Origin: a bacterium
GTDB lineage: Bacteria > BMS3Abin14
NCBI GenBank assembly: GCA_020350725.1
Contig: CP070719.1
Location: forward strand, 781,026 to 845,025
DNA: 64,000 nucleotides
Reading direction: 5' to 3'
Position 1 is the first letter of the stretch. Each line of letters opens with the position of its first letter. The notes under the pieces are model-generated. The model did not search any database. It was not told the origin of the DNA and worked only from the letters and a program-made list of their open reading frames with translations. Position numbers and translations under genes: made by a program. Below are positions 36,328-44,076 of the stretch, piece by piece.

Positions 36328-37917
36328 TCAGGATTTCAGGTCGGCGAGGGCGGAAAGAACCGCTTCTTCCGGGACCTGATCGGTGATGAACACATCTCCG
36401 ACGTCCTTTATCAGGACATATCGCAGCTTTCCGGCCTGTTTCTTCTTGTCGCTCCGCATGGCCAGAAGCAGCTGATCAGAGGCCAACTCCGCCGGGATCC
36501 GCGTCTGGAGCCCCGCCGAAGCCATAACCGCCTCTATCCTCTCCTGCAGGTCTGCCGGACAGTGGCCCAGATGCGCCGAGAGGTTCGTAGCGGCAACGAT
36601 CCCCATAGCCACGGCCTCGCCGTGACTGATCCGGTGATGGCTGAGGCGTTCGATGGCGTTGGCGAAGGTGTGTCCGAAATTGAGCACCGCCCTTCGACCG
36701 TGGTCGAAGGGATCCTCCTGGACGATGTTGATCTTGACCTGGATCGCCTGGGCGACCAGCGCCTGAAGCTCCGAGGGCTGCTGATATATCCCACCTGTGA
36801 TCTGGATCCAGTTACCCGACTCGATCTTGTGGAGGAGATCGGAATCGGCGATGAGGCTGTGCTTGATCACTTCGGCCATTCCGGATGCAAACGCACGGGG
36901 AGGCAGACTCTGCAGGGTGGCGATGTCGGCTATCACGGTTTTCGGCTGTTTGAAGACACCGACCAGGTTCTTCGCATGCGGCAGATCAATCCCGGTCTTG
37001 CCGCCGATGCTGGTGTCCACCATGGCCAGCAGGCTGGTGGGGCACTGAACACAATCGACACCCCGCATATAGGTTGCGGCGATGAAGCCGGCGAGTTCGG
37101 TGATCACCGTACCGCCGAGGGCGATGATCGTTCCGGTGCGGTCGAAATCCGCTCCAAGCAGTCTCTCGTAGATCGATTGAGCTGTTGCCAGGTTTTTATT
37201 CTGCCTGCCCGGCGGCACTGTGACTACAACATCCACCGAACCGCAGCTTTTACCGTACAGGGGGCCGACATTGTCGTCGGTAATGATGGCTATGGGACCG
37301 TCAATTCCCGCCAGGTGGGAGAGAAACGGCAGGAGCCCTCCGCCGACGATGAACTCGTACCGGTCGTGAGGTGCCGCGATGGGAAGACGGACGTCCGCCC
37401 CCCCTACCAGGATGCCCGCTAAATCTCCGGCGAGGGTTTCCGGGGTTTTTTCTGACGTGACAAGCTGGAGAAACTGTCCGTAACCCTCCTTTCGCTGCTG
37501 GAGCAGTTCGACGATATTCTCCAACGGATTGGGCACCTGAAGCAGCGGACGGACATGGCTGTCGCCCTCGGCGCGCTGAAGGATCTCCTCCGGCGTCGCC
37601 ACCAGACAGAAAACCCGCCCGGTCCTGCCCAGTGCGGAGGCATTGTCAGGATCGAGCATGAACCGGCCGCCGGTCGATATGACCAGGCCTCTCCTGTCCG
37701 CAAGCTCCTTCGCAAGGTCCGACTCCATTTTCCGGAAGGCTGCCTCGCCCTTTTCCTTGAAGAATTCCGCAACGGTCATGCCGATCCTTGTCTCGATCAG
37801 TTCATCGGTATCGACAAATTCATAACCGAGCTGCGAAGCCAGGGTTCGGCCGACGGTGGTCTTGCCGGTGGCCATGAATCCGGTCAGGATGATATTTGTT
37901 CTGTCTTTATCTTCCAT
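36328..37917 (-). CDS. aroKB: Bifunctional shikimate kinase / 3-dehydroquinate synthase
   Basis: A 529-residue fusion. Residues 1-170 are a shikimate kinase (Walker A GFMATGKTT, FVDTDELIE, AFRKMESDLA with the shikimate Arg, HVRPLLQ with the lid Arg). Residues about 185-529 are a 3-dehydroquinate synthase (TIIALGGTVITELAGF, PTSLLAMVDTSIGGKTGID, KNLVGVFKQP, SGMAEVIKHSL, NFGHTFANAIE, SHGEAVAMG, DKKKQAGKLRY). The kinase GGG motif reads STGGRFML, with Arg in place of the third Gly. In the synthase half the usual GGGVxxDLAG reads GGTVITELAG. Both changes fall in normally invariant glycine or Asp positions and could alter activity. It is transcribed toward the single-domain aroB. Confidence 0.9.
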   Translation of the reverse strand: MEDKDRTNIILTGFMATGKTTVGRTLASQLGYEFVDTDELIETRIGMTVAEFFKEKGEAAFRKMESDLAKELADRRGLVISTGGRFMLDPDNASALGRTGRVFCLVATPEEILQRAEGDSHVRPLLQVPNPLENIVELLQQRKEGYGQFLQLVTSEKTPETLAGDLAGILVGGADVRLPIAAPHDRYEFIVGGGLLPFLSHLAGIDGPIAIITDDNVGPLYGKSCGSVDVVVTVPPGRQNKNLATAQSIYERLLGADFDRTGTIIALGGTVITELAGFIAATYMRGVDCVQCPTSLLAMVDTSIGGKTGIDLPHAKNLVGVFKQPKTVIADIATLQSLPPRAFASGMAEVIKHSLIADSDLLHKIESGNWIQITGGIYQQPSELQALVAQAIQVKINIVQEDPFDHGRRAVLNFGHTFANAIERLSHHRISHGEAVAMGIVAATNLSAHLGHCPADLQERIEAVMASAGLQTRIPAELASDQLLLAMRSDKKKQAGKLRYVLIKDVGDVFITDQVPEEAVLSALADLKS

Positions 37918-38249
37918 AATGTCGACCAGCAGCCGAGAGTCAGAGAAAACGGCGGATCCGGTTTTGGGGTATTATTTCAGCTTTTTGGAAAAAGAATAAC
38001 CTCCCAGGCCCTGCCCATCGACGATGAATTTACGGAGATTCCCCGGGGGCATATCCGGGTGATCGGCCAAAGGAGCAACGCAGAGAAATCGGGATGTCCC
38101 CCCTGGGGAGAGGGAAAACTAACACTTATCTGAAGTTAACGCAATCCGGAGGGCCTTCTCCTTCAGGACCCTCCCTATCGAAAGCCGGTGGGGATGGAAG
38201 GCCTTGAAAGGCCTGACCGGGCGGATAAAAACCCGACCGGCAGAAAGAA

Positions 38250-38267
38250 GGCGGCCTTGCGGCCGCC
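38250..38267 (-). terminator. Rho-independent terminator candidate after the carbamoyltransferase operon
   Basis: GGCGGCC and GGCCGCC form a 7-bp GC stem with a 4-nt loop. Read on the minus strand the stem is followed by TTCTTTCTG, a pyrimidine-rich tract, 115 nt after the carbamoyltransferase stop codon. Confidence 0.6.
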
Positions 38268-38345
38268 TGTACCGTCGAGGTTCAGCTTCGCTTTGCCGGC
38301 ATTGCCGGTCATCTGTTCCGTCAGGGCCGGCACCCGAGGCCGCCC

Positions 38346-38370
38346 CCATTCCGGCCGCGGACCGGAATGG
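38346..38370. repeat. Perfect 9-bp inverted repeat
   Basis: CCATTCCGG and CCGGAATGG flank a 7-nt loop, 14 nt beyond the carbamoyltransferase stop codon. There is no T-tract, so it may stabilise the 3' end of the mRNA. Confidence 0.55.
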
Positions 38371-38383
38371 TGGAACGTGTTCC

Positions 38384-40246
38384 TCAATCCAGCTCGTATT
38401 TCCCCCTCCAATAGTCCTTGTTGTCGTACTCCGGCTGATCCTCCTTCTTGAAAATGAAGTCCCCCATCACCAGGTAATCCATCTCGGTTCCCATGAAGCA
38501 TCTATATGCGTCGTCCGGCGTGCAGACAATGGGTTCACCCCTGACATTGAAACTGGTATTGACGATGACGCCGAACCCGGTCTGCTCCCTGAAGCGGTTG
38601 ATCAACTCCCAGTAACGCGGGTTGACCTGCCTGTTCACTGTCTGTATCCGCGCTGAACAATCGACGTGAGTAACGGCCGGCACGTCGGACCGCAGCCAGT
38701 AGAGGCGGTCGTAGAGGACCATCTCTGAGTAGTCGTCGGGTAACGGGGTCTGCCTTTCCTTCCTCACCTGGGCCACGAGAAGCATGTAGGGAGACGGCCT
38801 GTCCAGTTCAAAATACTCACCGTTGCACTCTTCGAGCACGGTGGGGGCGAAGGGCCGAAAGCCCTCCCGGTACTTGATCTTAAGGTTCAGCTTCTTCTGC
38901 ATCTCGGGATGGCGTGCGTCCCCCAGAATGCTGCGGTTTCCCAGGGCCCTCGGACCGTATTCCATCCTGCCCTGGAACCAGCCCACAACCTGCCCTTCCG
39001 ATATCAACCTGGCCGCGTCCCCGCACAGTTCGTCAAAATCGTCGTACTTTTTGAAAGATGCCCCGTATCGCCTGGCGACCTTCAATATGTCCTTTTCATC
39101 GAATTCCGGTCCCAGCAGGGCGCCTTTCATCAGGTCCTTACCCGGGTTGCTGTTGTTTCTGGGCTGATCCATCCAGATGTACCATGCGGCCAGGGCCGCT
39201 CCCAGGGCTCCGCCGGCATCACCGGATGCGGGCTGGATCCAGATGTCCTCGAAAATCCCGCTTCGCAGCAGTTTTCCATTGGCGACACAGTTCAACGCTA
39301 CACCGCCGGCCATGACGAGATAGTCGCTTCCCGTGACATCCTTGGCCGTTTTGGCGAGCTTGAGGACGATCTCCTCCGTCACCTCCTGGATGGCCAGAGC
39401 AAGGTTCATGTAGTTCTGGTCAAGCTTCGTCTCCGACCTTCGGGGAGGGATGCCGAAGAGTTTCTCCCAGGCCGGGTCGTTGCACATGGTGAGGCCGGTG
39501 GCGAAATTGAAGTAGTCCATGTTGAGAAGGAATGATCCGTCCTCACGCACATCGACCAGGTTCTGGTTGATGAGATCCCTGTAGGCCCGGACCTGCTCGG
39601 AACCGGGGTTGCCGTAGGGCGCCAGTCCCATGAGCTTGTATTCGCCGCTGTTGACCTTGAAACCGCAATAGTAGGTGAAGGCGGAATACAGCAGTCCCAG
39701 GGAATGGGGAAAAGCCAGCTCCTTTTCAATGCTCAGCCGGTTTCCCTCCCCCCTGCCGATGGTCGTGGTGGCCCACTCCCCGACACCGTCCAGCGTCAAA
39801 ACGGCCGCCTCGGAAAAGGGTGAGGGGAAAAAGGCGCTTGCCGCATGGGAGAGGTGATGCTCGGGGAACAACAGCTTCGGGCGGCTGCAGCCGAACTTCT
39901 CAAACTCCTCCTTCAGCATCGTCCGCATGAGAAGCTTTTCCTTGATCCACACGGGCATGGCGGAAAGGAAGCTTTTCAGACCCTTTGGAGAAAAGCTGTG
40001 ATAGGTCTCCAGGAGCCTCTCGAACTTGAGGTAGGGTTTGTCGTAAAAGGCGACGGCCCTGACATCCTCCAGGTCGATGCCGGCCTCGTCAAGGACATAG
40101 GCGACGGCATTCGAGGGAAAGGAGGAATCGTGCTTCTGCCGTGTAAACCTCTCCTCGTGGGCGGCGGCAACGATCTCACCGTCAACGATGATGGCCGCCG
40201 CGCTGTCGTGATAGTAGGCAGAAATGCCGAGAATGGATTCGGACAT
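38384..40246 (-). CDS. Carbamoyltransferase, NodU/CmcH/SxtI family
   Basis: A 620-residue O-carbamoyltransferase with an N-terminal Kae1-like domain (MSESILGISAYYHDSAAA; metal-binding EHHLSHAASAF; TLDGVGEWATT) and a C-terminal Carbam_trans_C domain (QGRMEYGPRALGNRSILGDAR; FNVRGEPIVCTP). Family members transfer carbamoyl from carbamoyl phosphate to a hydroxyl of a sugar, antibiotic or toxin precursor. The downstream genes in its operon order, DUF5989 and SxtJ-like, also accompany it in many exopolysaccharide and natural-product loci. It is last in this operon. The acceptor here is unknown. Confidence 0.93.
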   Translation of the reverse strand: MSESILGISAYYHDSAAAIIVDGEIVAAAHEERFTRQKHDSSFPSNAVAYVLDEAGIDLEDVRAVAFYDKPYLKFERLLETYHSFSPKGLKSFLSAMPVWIKEKLLMRTMLKEEFEKFGCSRPKLLFPEHHLSHAASAFFPSPFSEAAVLTLDGVGEWATTTIGRGEGNRLSIEKELAFPHSLGLLYSAFTYYCGFKVNSGEYKLMGLAPYGNPGSEQVRAYRDLINQNLVDVREDGSFLLNMDYFNFATGLTMCNDPAWEKLFGIPPRRSETKLDQNYMNLALAIQEVTEEIVLKLAKTAKDVTGSDYLVMAGGVALNCVANGKLLRSGIFEDIWIQPASGDAGGALGAALAAWYIWMDQPRNNSNPGKDLMKGALLGPEFDEKDILKVARRYGASFKKYDDFDELCGDAARLISEGQVVGWFQGRMEYGPRALGNRSILGDARHPEMQKKLNLKIKYREGFRPFAPTVLEECNGEYFELDRPSPYMLLVAQVRKERQTPLPDDYSEMVLYDRLYWLRSDVPAVTHVDCSARIQTVNRQVNPRYWELINRFREQTGFGVIVNTSFNVRGEPIVCTPDDAYRCFMGTEMDYLVMGDFIFKKEDQPEYDNKDYWRGKYELD

Positions 40247-40258
40247 GGCTCGTCTATC

Positions 40259-40408
40259 CTAAAAGAGCGTGTAGATAAAGGGCGCGATGGCCGAACCGCT
40301 GGTCATGACGATCAGCACCCCGAAAAGGAGCAGCATTATCGTCACCGGCAGCAGCCAGTATTTCTTTCTCACCTTCAGAAAACCGTAGAGATCTCTGAGC
40401 AACTCCAT
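40259..40408 (-). CDS. DUF5989 small membrane protein
   Basis: A 49-residue protein translating as MELLRDLYGFLKVRKK then YWLLPVTIMLLLFGVLIVM and TSGSAIAPFIYTLF. It has one membrane helix and a basic N-terminus, matching the small family that habitually sits between NodU/SxtI carbamoyltransferases and SxtJ. AAGGAG lies nine bases upstream of the ATG. Function unknown; it may anchor or scaffold the carbamoyltransferase at the membrane. Confidence 0.85.
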   Translation of the reverse strand: MELLRDLYGFLKVRKKYWLLPVTIMLLLFGVLIVMTSGSAIAPFIYTLF

Positions 40409-40424
40409 TTCTTACTCCTTCAAA

Positions 40425-40814
40425 TCAATATGGGTTCTCCAGGTCTTTTCCCGAATAGGAATGCTGTCTGACCCTGAAGACCGATGTTTTACCCTTCTTC
40501 CACCCCCTGGTCTGCATGGAGTCCTTGCCGATGACCCTCCTGATGAAACCGACGGGGACGACCATCAGGAAGAAAAGGATGGACAGCAGCACCTTTGACA
40601 CCACCGTTCCGATCGCATGGGAGAGGCCGAACCACAGCCTGGCAAAAGGATGGTAGACCACGGGAAAGGCCATGGCTGCGACCAGGAACAATATGGCCAG
40701 AGGGATCAGGATCTGAGCCCTGGTTATGGAATAGGCGATCAGACATATGAGAACCAGGGCAAGGCCCGAATCCTTGCACTGTTCCGATGTCACGCTTTCA
40801 GGCAAAAAGGACAT
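40425..40814 (-). CDS. SxtJ-like membrane protein
   Basis: A 129-residue protein with three or four hydrophobic helices (SGLALVLICLIAY, ILIPLAILFLVAAMAFP, VVSKVLLSILFFLMVVPVGFI), followed by a basic tail. Length, position and helix layout match the SxtJ family of saxitoxin-type and exopolysaccharide clusters. The ATG at 40814 (MSFLPESVTS) is preferred over an upstream one at 40853. It ends 16 nt before the DUF5989 start. Function is unknown in the family. Confidence 0.75.
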   Translation of the reverse strand: MSFLPESVTSEQCKDSGLALVLICLIAYSITRAQILIPLAILFLVAAMAFPVVYHPFARLWFGLSHAIGTVVSKVLLSILFFLMVVPVGFIRRVIGKDSMQTRGWKKGKTSVFRVRQHSYSGKDLENPY

Positions 40815-40993
40815 GTATCCTCCCGGTTGATCTATCCTCGCGGTTCCTTCCACCGTCGATTCTTGATGCGGGGAGCCTCACAGGTGTACCCGGAAAACTC
40901 TGTGATCGGAGAATCCGTCGGTCCCTTTTTACTCCCAACGTCCGAAAAGGCAACCCTTATCTCTCGGGCAGACCCGGCGGCACCTCGCTTTTC

Positions 40994-42079
40994 TTATTTG
41001 ACCTCCTGGAACAGATTTGCGGTGCTTGGCCGTTCGCACTCTTCCGTTATCGACTCCATTCCCAGGAGGTGCGCGGCGAGAAACTCCGCTGAAACAGCGT
41101 TCCCCCGGGGACTCGCATGGCCGTCGTGGGGCACCAGGTAGAGCTTCTCCGCCGGCAGTTCGGAACCCAGCAGCCCGGACAACAGGTTGACGGTGTCAAT
41201 GCCGGCGTCCGAGGCGGACCGGATGGCCCACTGGAGGGGTTCACGCCTGTCGCTGCTGGTGAAGGCCTCGTGGGATGGGAAGGCGGCCAATATCATGGGT
41301 ATCCCCTCCCTGAGCAGGTCATCGCGCAGAGCGACCAGCTCTTCCCGGTAAGCCTGGCGCAATTTGGAGCGCTTGGCCGCAATTTCGGACGGGTCTGTCT
41401 GCGACTGTCTGTCAGCCGCAGCCCTGATGGACAGTCTTGCTCTGACCTCCTGAGCGAAGTTCCAGAGCGCCGTGTGGCGGAGGACCGGATACACCAGGGA
41501 CAGAGGCATCTGGGATTTTCGGCGGCGGTTTTCGGCAAAAGTGAACCAGGGAGGGCTGGCCAGATCATCCAGGTCGTTCTCGAAGAACGTCAGGACCACA
41601 AGGTCGGGATCCAGGGCCAGGGCCCGCTTCGCCATTTTTCCATGGGTTACGATCGTGGTCCCGACCACTCCGCCGTTGATCACCCGGACGTTGCCGCACA
41701 GAGGGGCGAGCGCTGCTTCCAGCTGCGCGGGCAGGGTCTGATCGTCGTCGACATAGGACCCGAAGGTAAAGGAGTCCCCGATCATGAGGACCCGGTACTC
41801 CCCGGCCGGCTTGGTCAGGGGGAAGTCCTCTCCCCGGTATCCGAGATAATTGGTCCGCACTCTGTAGGGCAGCGCGGGGATGCTCCGGTCCAGGACCTCC
41901 TGGTTGGGCGTGAGGAACCCCGGAATTCTCCTGAAGTCCTCCTCGGTGACGGTGGCGATACCGGCGGTCGGCGCAAGGTCGAAAACCCGGAGGGCCACCT
42001 CCGCCAGGATGACCGTTGCGATCACAGATCCCGCGAGGAGAAGAAAATTCTGGGAGAACTTCTTAAAGTTGCTCGTCAT
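40994..42079 (-). CDS. Membrane-anchored SGNH/GDSL hydrolase
   Basis: A 361-residue protein with an N-terminal signal-anchor helix (residues 12-28, NFLLLAGSVIATVILAE) and an SGNH fold outside the membrane: MIGDSFTFG (block I), GVVGTTI (block II Gly), FFENDLDD (block III Asn) and DGHASPRGN (block V His, DxxH-like). It leads the operon with SxtJ, DUF5989 and the carbamoyltransferase. Related proteins act as O-acyl transferases or esterases on cell-surface polymers, so the cassette may modify a glycan by carbamoylation and acyl exchange; that is inference. Confidence 0.8.
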   Translation of the reverse strand: MTSNFKKFSQNFLLLAGSVIATVILAEVALRVFDLAPTAGIATVTEEDFRRIPGFLTPNQEVLDRSIPALPYRVRTNYLGYRGEDFPLTKPAGEYRVLMIGDSFTFGSYVDDDQTLPAQLEAALAPLCGNVRVINGGVVGTTIVTHGKMAKRALALDPDLVVLTFFENDLDDLASPPWFTFAENRRRKSQMPLSLVYPVLRHTALWNFAQEVRARLSIRAAADRQSQTDPSEIAAKRSKLRQAYREELVALRDDLLREGIPMILAAFPSHEAFTSSDRREPLQWAIRSASDAGIDTVNLLSGLLGSELPAEKLYLVPHDGHASPRGNAVSAEFLAAHLLGMESITEECERPSTANLFQEVK

Positions 42080-42474
42080 CGTCCGGCTTTCCGCTCAACC
42101 GTTCGATACCCGCACCTGATGCCGGCCGGGCATGTCCGGGTTCCCGGTACGGGAGATTTTCCTTCTCCGCACCTTAGGATGTTCTGAAATTACAGGTCTA
42201 CGCCAATGTGAAAGACAGGTAAGCAACTTACGTACCAAAACCTAACCGGTCAATATTTATTGTATTTTCCACATGATACCAAATTGAATGGGTAGGGTTT
42301 TCCATATTGTATGCGGGTAATTGGGAAAAGTTATTCACAAAACATGAAAAACTTTACCCTAAAAATGTATTTTAGAGCCAACAATGAGGGTTCCAGGGTG
42401 TGTTTTTGTGACATATTTAAGCATGTGAATGCGGAATGTAAAGGGATGTTCACAAACTCGATTAAAAAGGAACC
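42080..42474. other. AT-rich island upstream of the SGNH operon
   Basis: The 395-base stretch is strikingly AT-rich for this genome, especially 42180-42475. It contains two 9-mers like DnaA boxes, TTTTCCACA (42265-42273) and TTATTCACA (42331-42339), and several T/A runs. No reading frame is convincing. It probably includes the promoter of the SGNH-carbamoyltransferase operon. Confidence 0.45.
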
Positions 42475-42550
42475 CAGGGGTCGTATCTTGCCTTTTGACA
42501 TTTTTCCGCCCGCCGGGACCGGCAGGTTAAAAGGCAAGATACGACCCCTG
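42475..42550. repeat. Perfect 22-bp inverted repeat element (REP/MITE-like)
   Basis: Arms at 42475-42496 (starting CAGGGGTCGTATC) and 42529-42550 (ending GATACGACCCCTG) are exact reverse complements of 22 bp, separated by a 32-nt GC-rich middle. The size and shape suit a REP-type or miniature transposable palindrome, and it could also terminate transcription of the downstream gene at 42560. Confidence 0.75.
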
Positions 42551-42559
42551 AATCCCTCC

Positions 42560-42997
42560 CTACTTGCCCCTTGCCCCTTTCTTTCTGTCGACATTGCCCT
42601 TGGCGGCCTTGCCGAAGAGATCGCCACCTTCCTTCAAGGCCTGGAACTCTCTCGACCCCGGTTTGATGCCCAGGCTTTTTGCCAGCACTCCCCATCCTCT
42701 TTTCCCGTCGGCTTTATATCTCTCCAACACGTAGTCGACAGGTACCGATGACATCTCCCCCAATCGAAACACCATGTAGGCGTCGGCAGGTCGATCCACG
42801 TTTCCAAGCACGACCTGGATCTGTGCATTGCCGATATTGAACCGGGCGGAAAGCCGGGCTCTGAAGCCTTCGGGATCCGCTTCGGCCCTGATGTCAAGAT
42901 CCTTCGTCCAGTCGAAATCCCCCGCTGCTGCGACCGCCGCAGACAGGACAACCGCCAAGACGACCAAAAGCGAAAGGGTGATTTTTCGTGTTTTCAT
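42560..42997 (-). CDS. Secreted protein of unknown function
   Basis: A 145-residue protein with a Sec signal peptide (residues 1-25, ending VAAA). The mature region has an N-terminal beta-rich half (AEADPEGFRARLSARFNIGNAQ, QVVLGNVDRPADAYMVFRLGE) and a helical part with GWGVLAKSLGIKPGSREF, and it ends in a basic Lys/Arg tail. Similar small periplasmic proteins occur in deltaproteobacteria without known function. It is transcribed alone. Confidence 0.65.
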   Translation of the reverse strand: MKTRKITLSLLVVLAVVLSAAVAAAGDFDWTKDLDIRAEADPEGFRARLSARFNIGNAQIQVVLGNVDRPADAYMVFRLGEMSSVPVDYVLERYKADGKRGWGVLAKSLGIKPGSREFQALKEGGDLFGKAAKGNVDRKKGARGK

Positions 42998-43233
42998 AAA
43001 GATCTCCCAGCAAAAAAGTTAACGACCGGCCCTCCCCGGATGGACCCGCGGGGCGGAACTTGGCTGATTTTTGCAACTTCTACGCCACCGACGGAAGGGT
43101 GAATGGGACTGGAACCAACTGTTTTTGCTTGGGAATTTTAATTCTACAGAACTGCCAACGGCAAGTTTTGCGTAGTTATGGACGGGAAAGGGTGCAGGGA
43201 ACAGGGCCGGCTCTCGTCTTTGTGTGAACAAAT

Positions 43234-43267
43234 AAAAAGATCCGCCTCGAAAGAAGCGGATCTTTTT
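43234..43267 (-). terminator. Rho-independent terminator of tRNA-Ala
   Basis: AAAAAGATCCGC and GCGGATCTTTTT form a 12-bp stem with a 10-nt loop, eleven bases beyond the tRNA 3' end. Both strands carry T-runs, so it can work bidirectionally. Confidence 0.9.
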
Positions 43268-43277
43268 ATGCGTCGAT

Positions 43278-43353
43278 TGGTGGAGCTGATCGGGATCGAA
43301 CCGACGACCTCATGACTGCCAGTCATGCGCTCTCCCAGCTGAGCTACAGCCCC
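43278..43353 (-). tRNA. tRNA-Ala (anticodon GGC)
   Basis: A 76-nt cloverleaf on the minus strand begins GGGGCTGTAGCTCAGCTGGG and ends CAGCTCC-A-CCA. The acceptor stem GGGGCTG/CAGCTCC pairs with one G-U, the anticodon arm is CATGA-CTGGCAG-TCATG with anticodon GGC, the T-arm contains GGTTCGATCC, and CCA is encoded. It reads GCC/GCU alanine codons. Confidence 0.97.
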
Positions 43354-43460
43354 ACAGGTAAAGAGAATCTATATACTCCCTCGCCCGGTGCGTGTCAAGA
43401 CCGCCCGACGGTCCCCCCGGGACGGAAGTGCCTCCTTCTGGAAGTCCTGCCCATATGAGG

Positions 43461-43961
43461 CTACTCGTCCTCGACCTCTTCAGGGGGTGAAGCCGCCTTC
43501 CTTCCGGCCGAGGCCTTCGCAGCCTTTTTACCCTTTGACGGCGGGGGCTTCTTGCCGGCGCCCGTTTTGCTCTCGGCCGGGGCTTTGCCTTTGGGCTTCG
43601 CCTTGCCTCTGGTCTTGGAGATCTCCCTCTCCAGCTTCCTGACCTCACCGTCGACCTTCTTGATCTGCCGGAGGGTGTCCAGGGTGCCCTTGATGGAGAT
43701 GGTGGAGTCCTTGACCCACTCGTCGAAATACATCTCCCCCAGCAGTTTGGCCAGCTTACCCCGCTTGAACTTCAGCGTTTCGATGTCCACCCTCATCTTT
43801 GCTGTGGAGGACACCTTGGAGGCCTCCTCGGCCCCCAGGGAAGCGTACTCCACGACCTTCCCCCAGAAGTCCTTGAAAAATCCCTCTAGCTCGGCTGCCG
43901 GTTTTTTCGTCGTTTCCTCTTTCGATCTGTCCTCATCCTGCTTTTTCCCTTTTTCTGCCAT
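43461..43961 (-). CDS. Unknown protein with histone-H1-like Lys/Ala/Pro tail
   Basis: A 166-residue protein. Residues 1-25 are highly charged. Residues 25-110 form a predicted helical core (FFKDFWGKVVEYASLGAEE, VDIETLKFKRGKLAKLLGEMYFDEWV, TLRQIKKVDGEVRKLEREI). The tail is a low-complexity Lys/Ala/Pro/Gly run reminiscent of histone H1 or bacterial HctB-like proteins. The tail could bind nucleic acid or another polyanion; this is inference from composition. The ATG at 43961 follows GGGAGG; the longer reading starts 13 codons upstream and overlaps that site. Confidence 0.7.
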   Translation of the reverse strand: MAEKGKKQDEDRSKEETTKKPAAELEGFFKDFWGKVVEYASLGAEEASKVSSTAKMRVDIETLKFKRGKLAKLLGEMYFDEWVKDSTISIKGTLDTLRQIKKVDGEVRKLEREISKTRGKAKPKGKAPAESKTGAGKKPPPSKGKKAAKASAGRKAASPPEEVEDE

Positions 43962-44076
43962 GCTGACCTCCCGAAGGGCGGCTGCCCGTCTCTGTTCCAC
44001 CGGGCAAAATTAACAACGGTATTAACCCCTGTCAATGAGACCGGGGGATGATGAAGGGCTTGTCCGAACAGGGTCC

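Larger units (their letters stand above)
37918..38383. other. Intergenic stretch with hairpins, no gene recognised
   Basis: This 466-base gap precedes the aroKB start and follows the carbamoyltransferase stop. It carries two clear hairpins (38250-38267 and 38346-38370) and no supported reading frame. Confidence 0.4.

Noticed and set aside
42080-42474. Chromosomal replication origin
   Set aside because: Only two DnaA-like boxes, no dnaA, dnaN, gidA or rpmH nearby, and no ordered box array.
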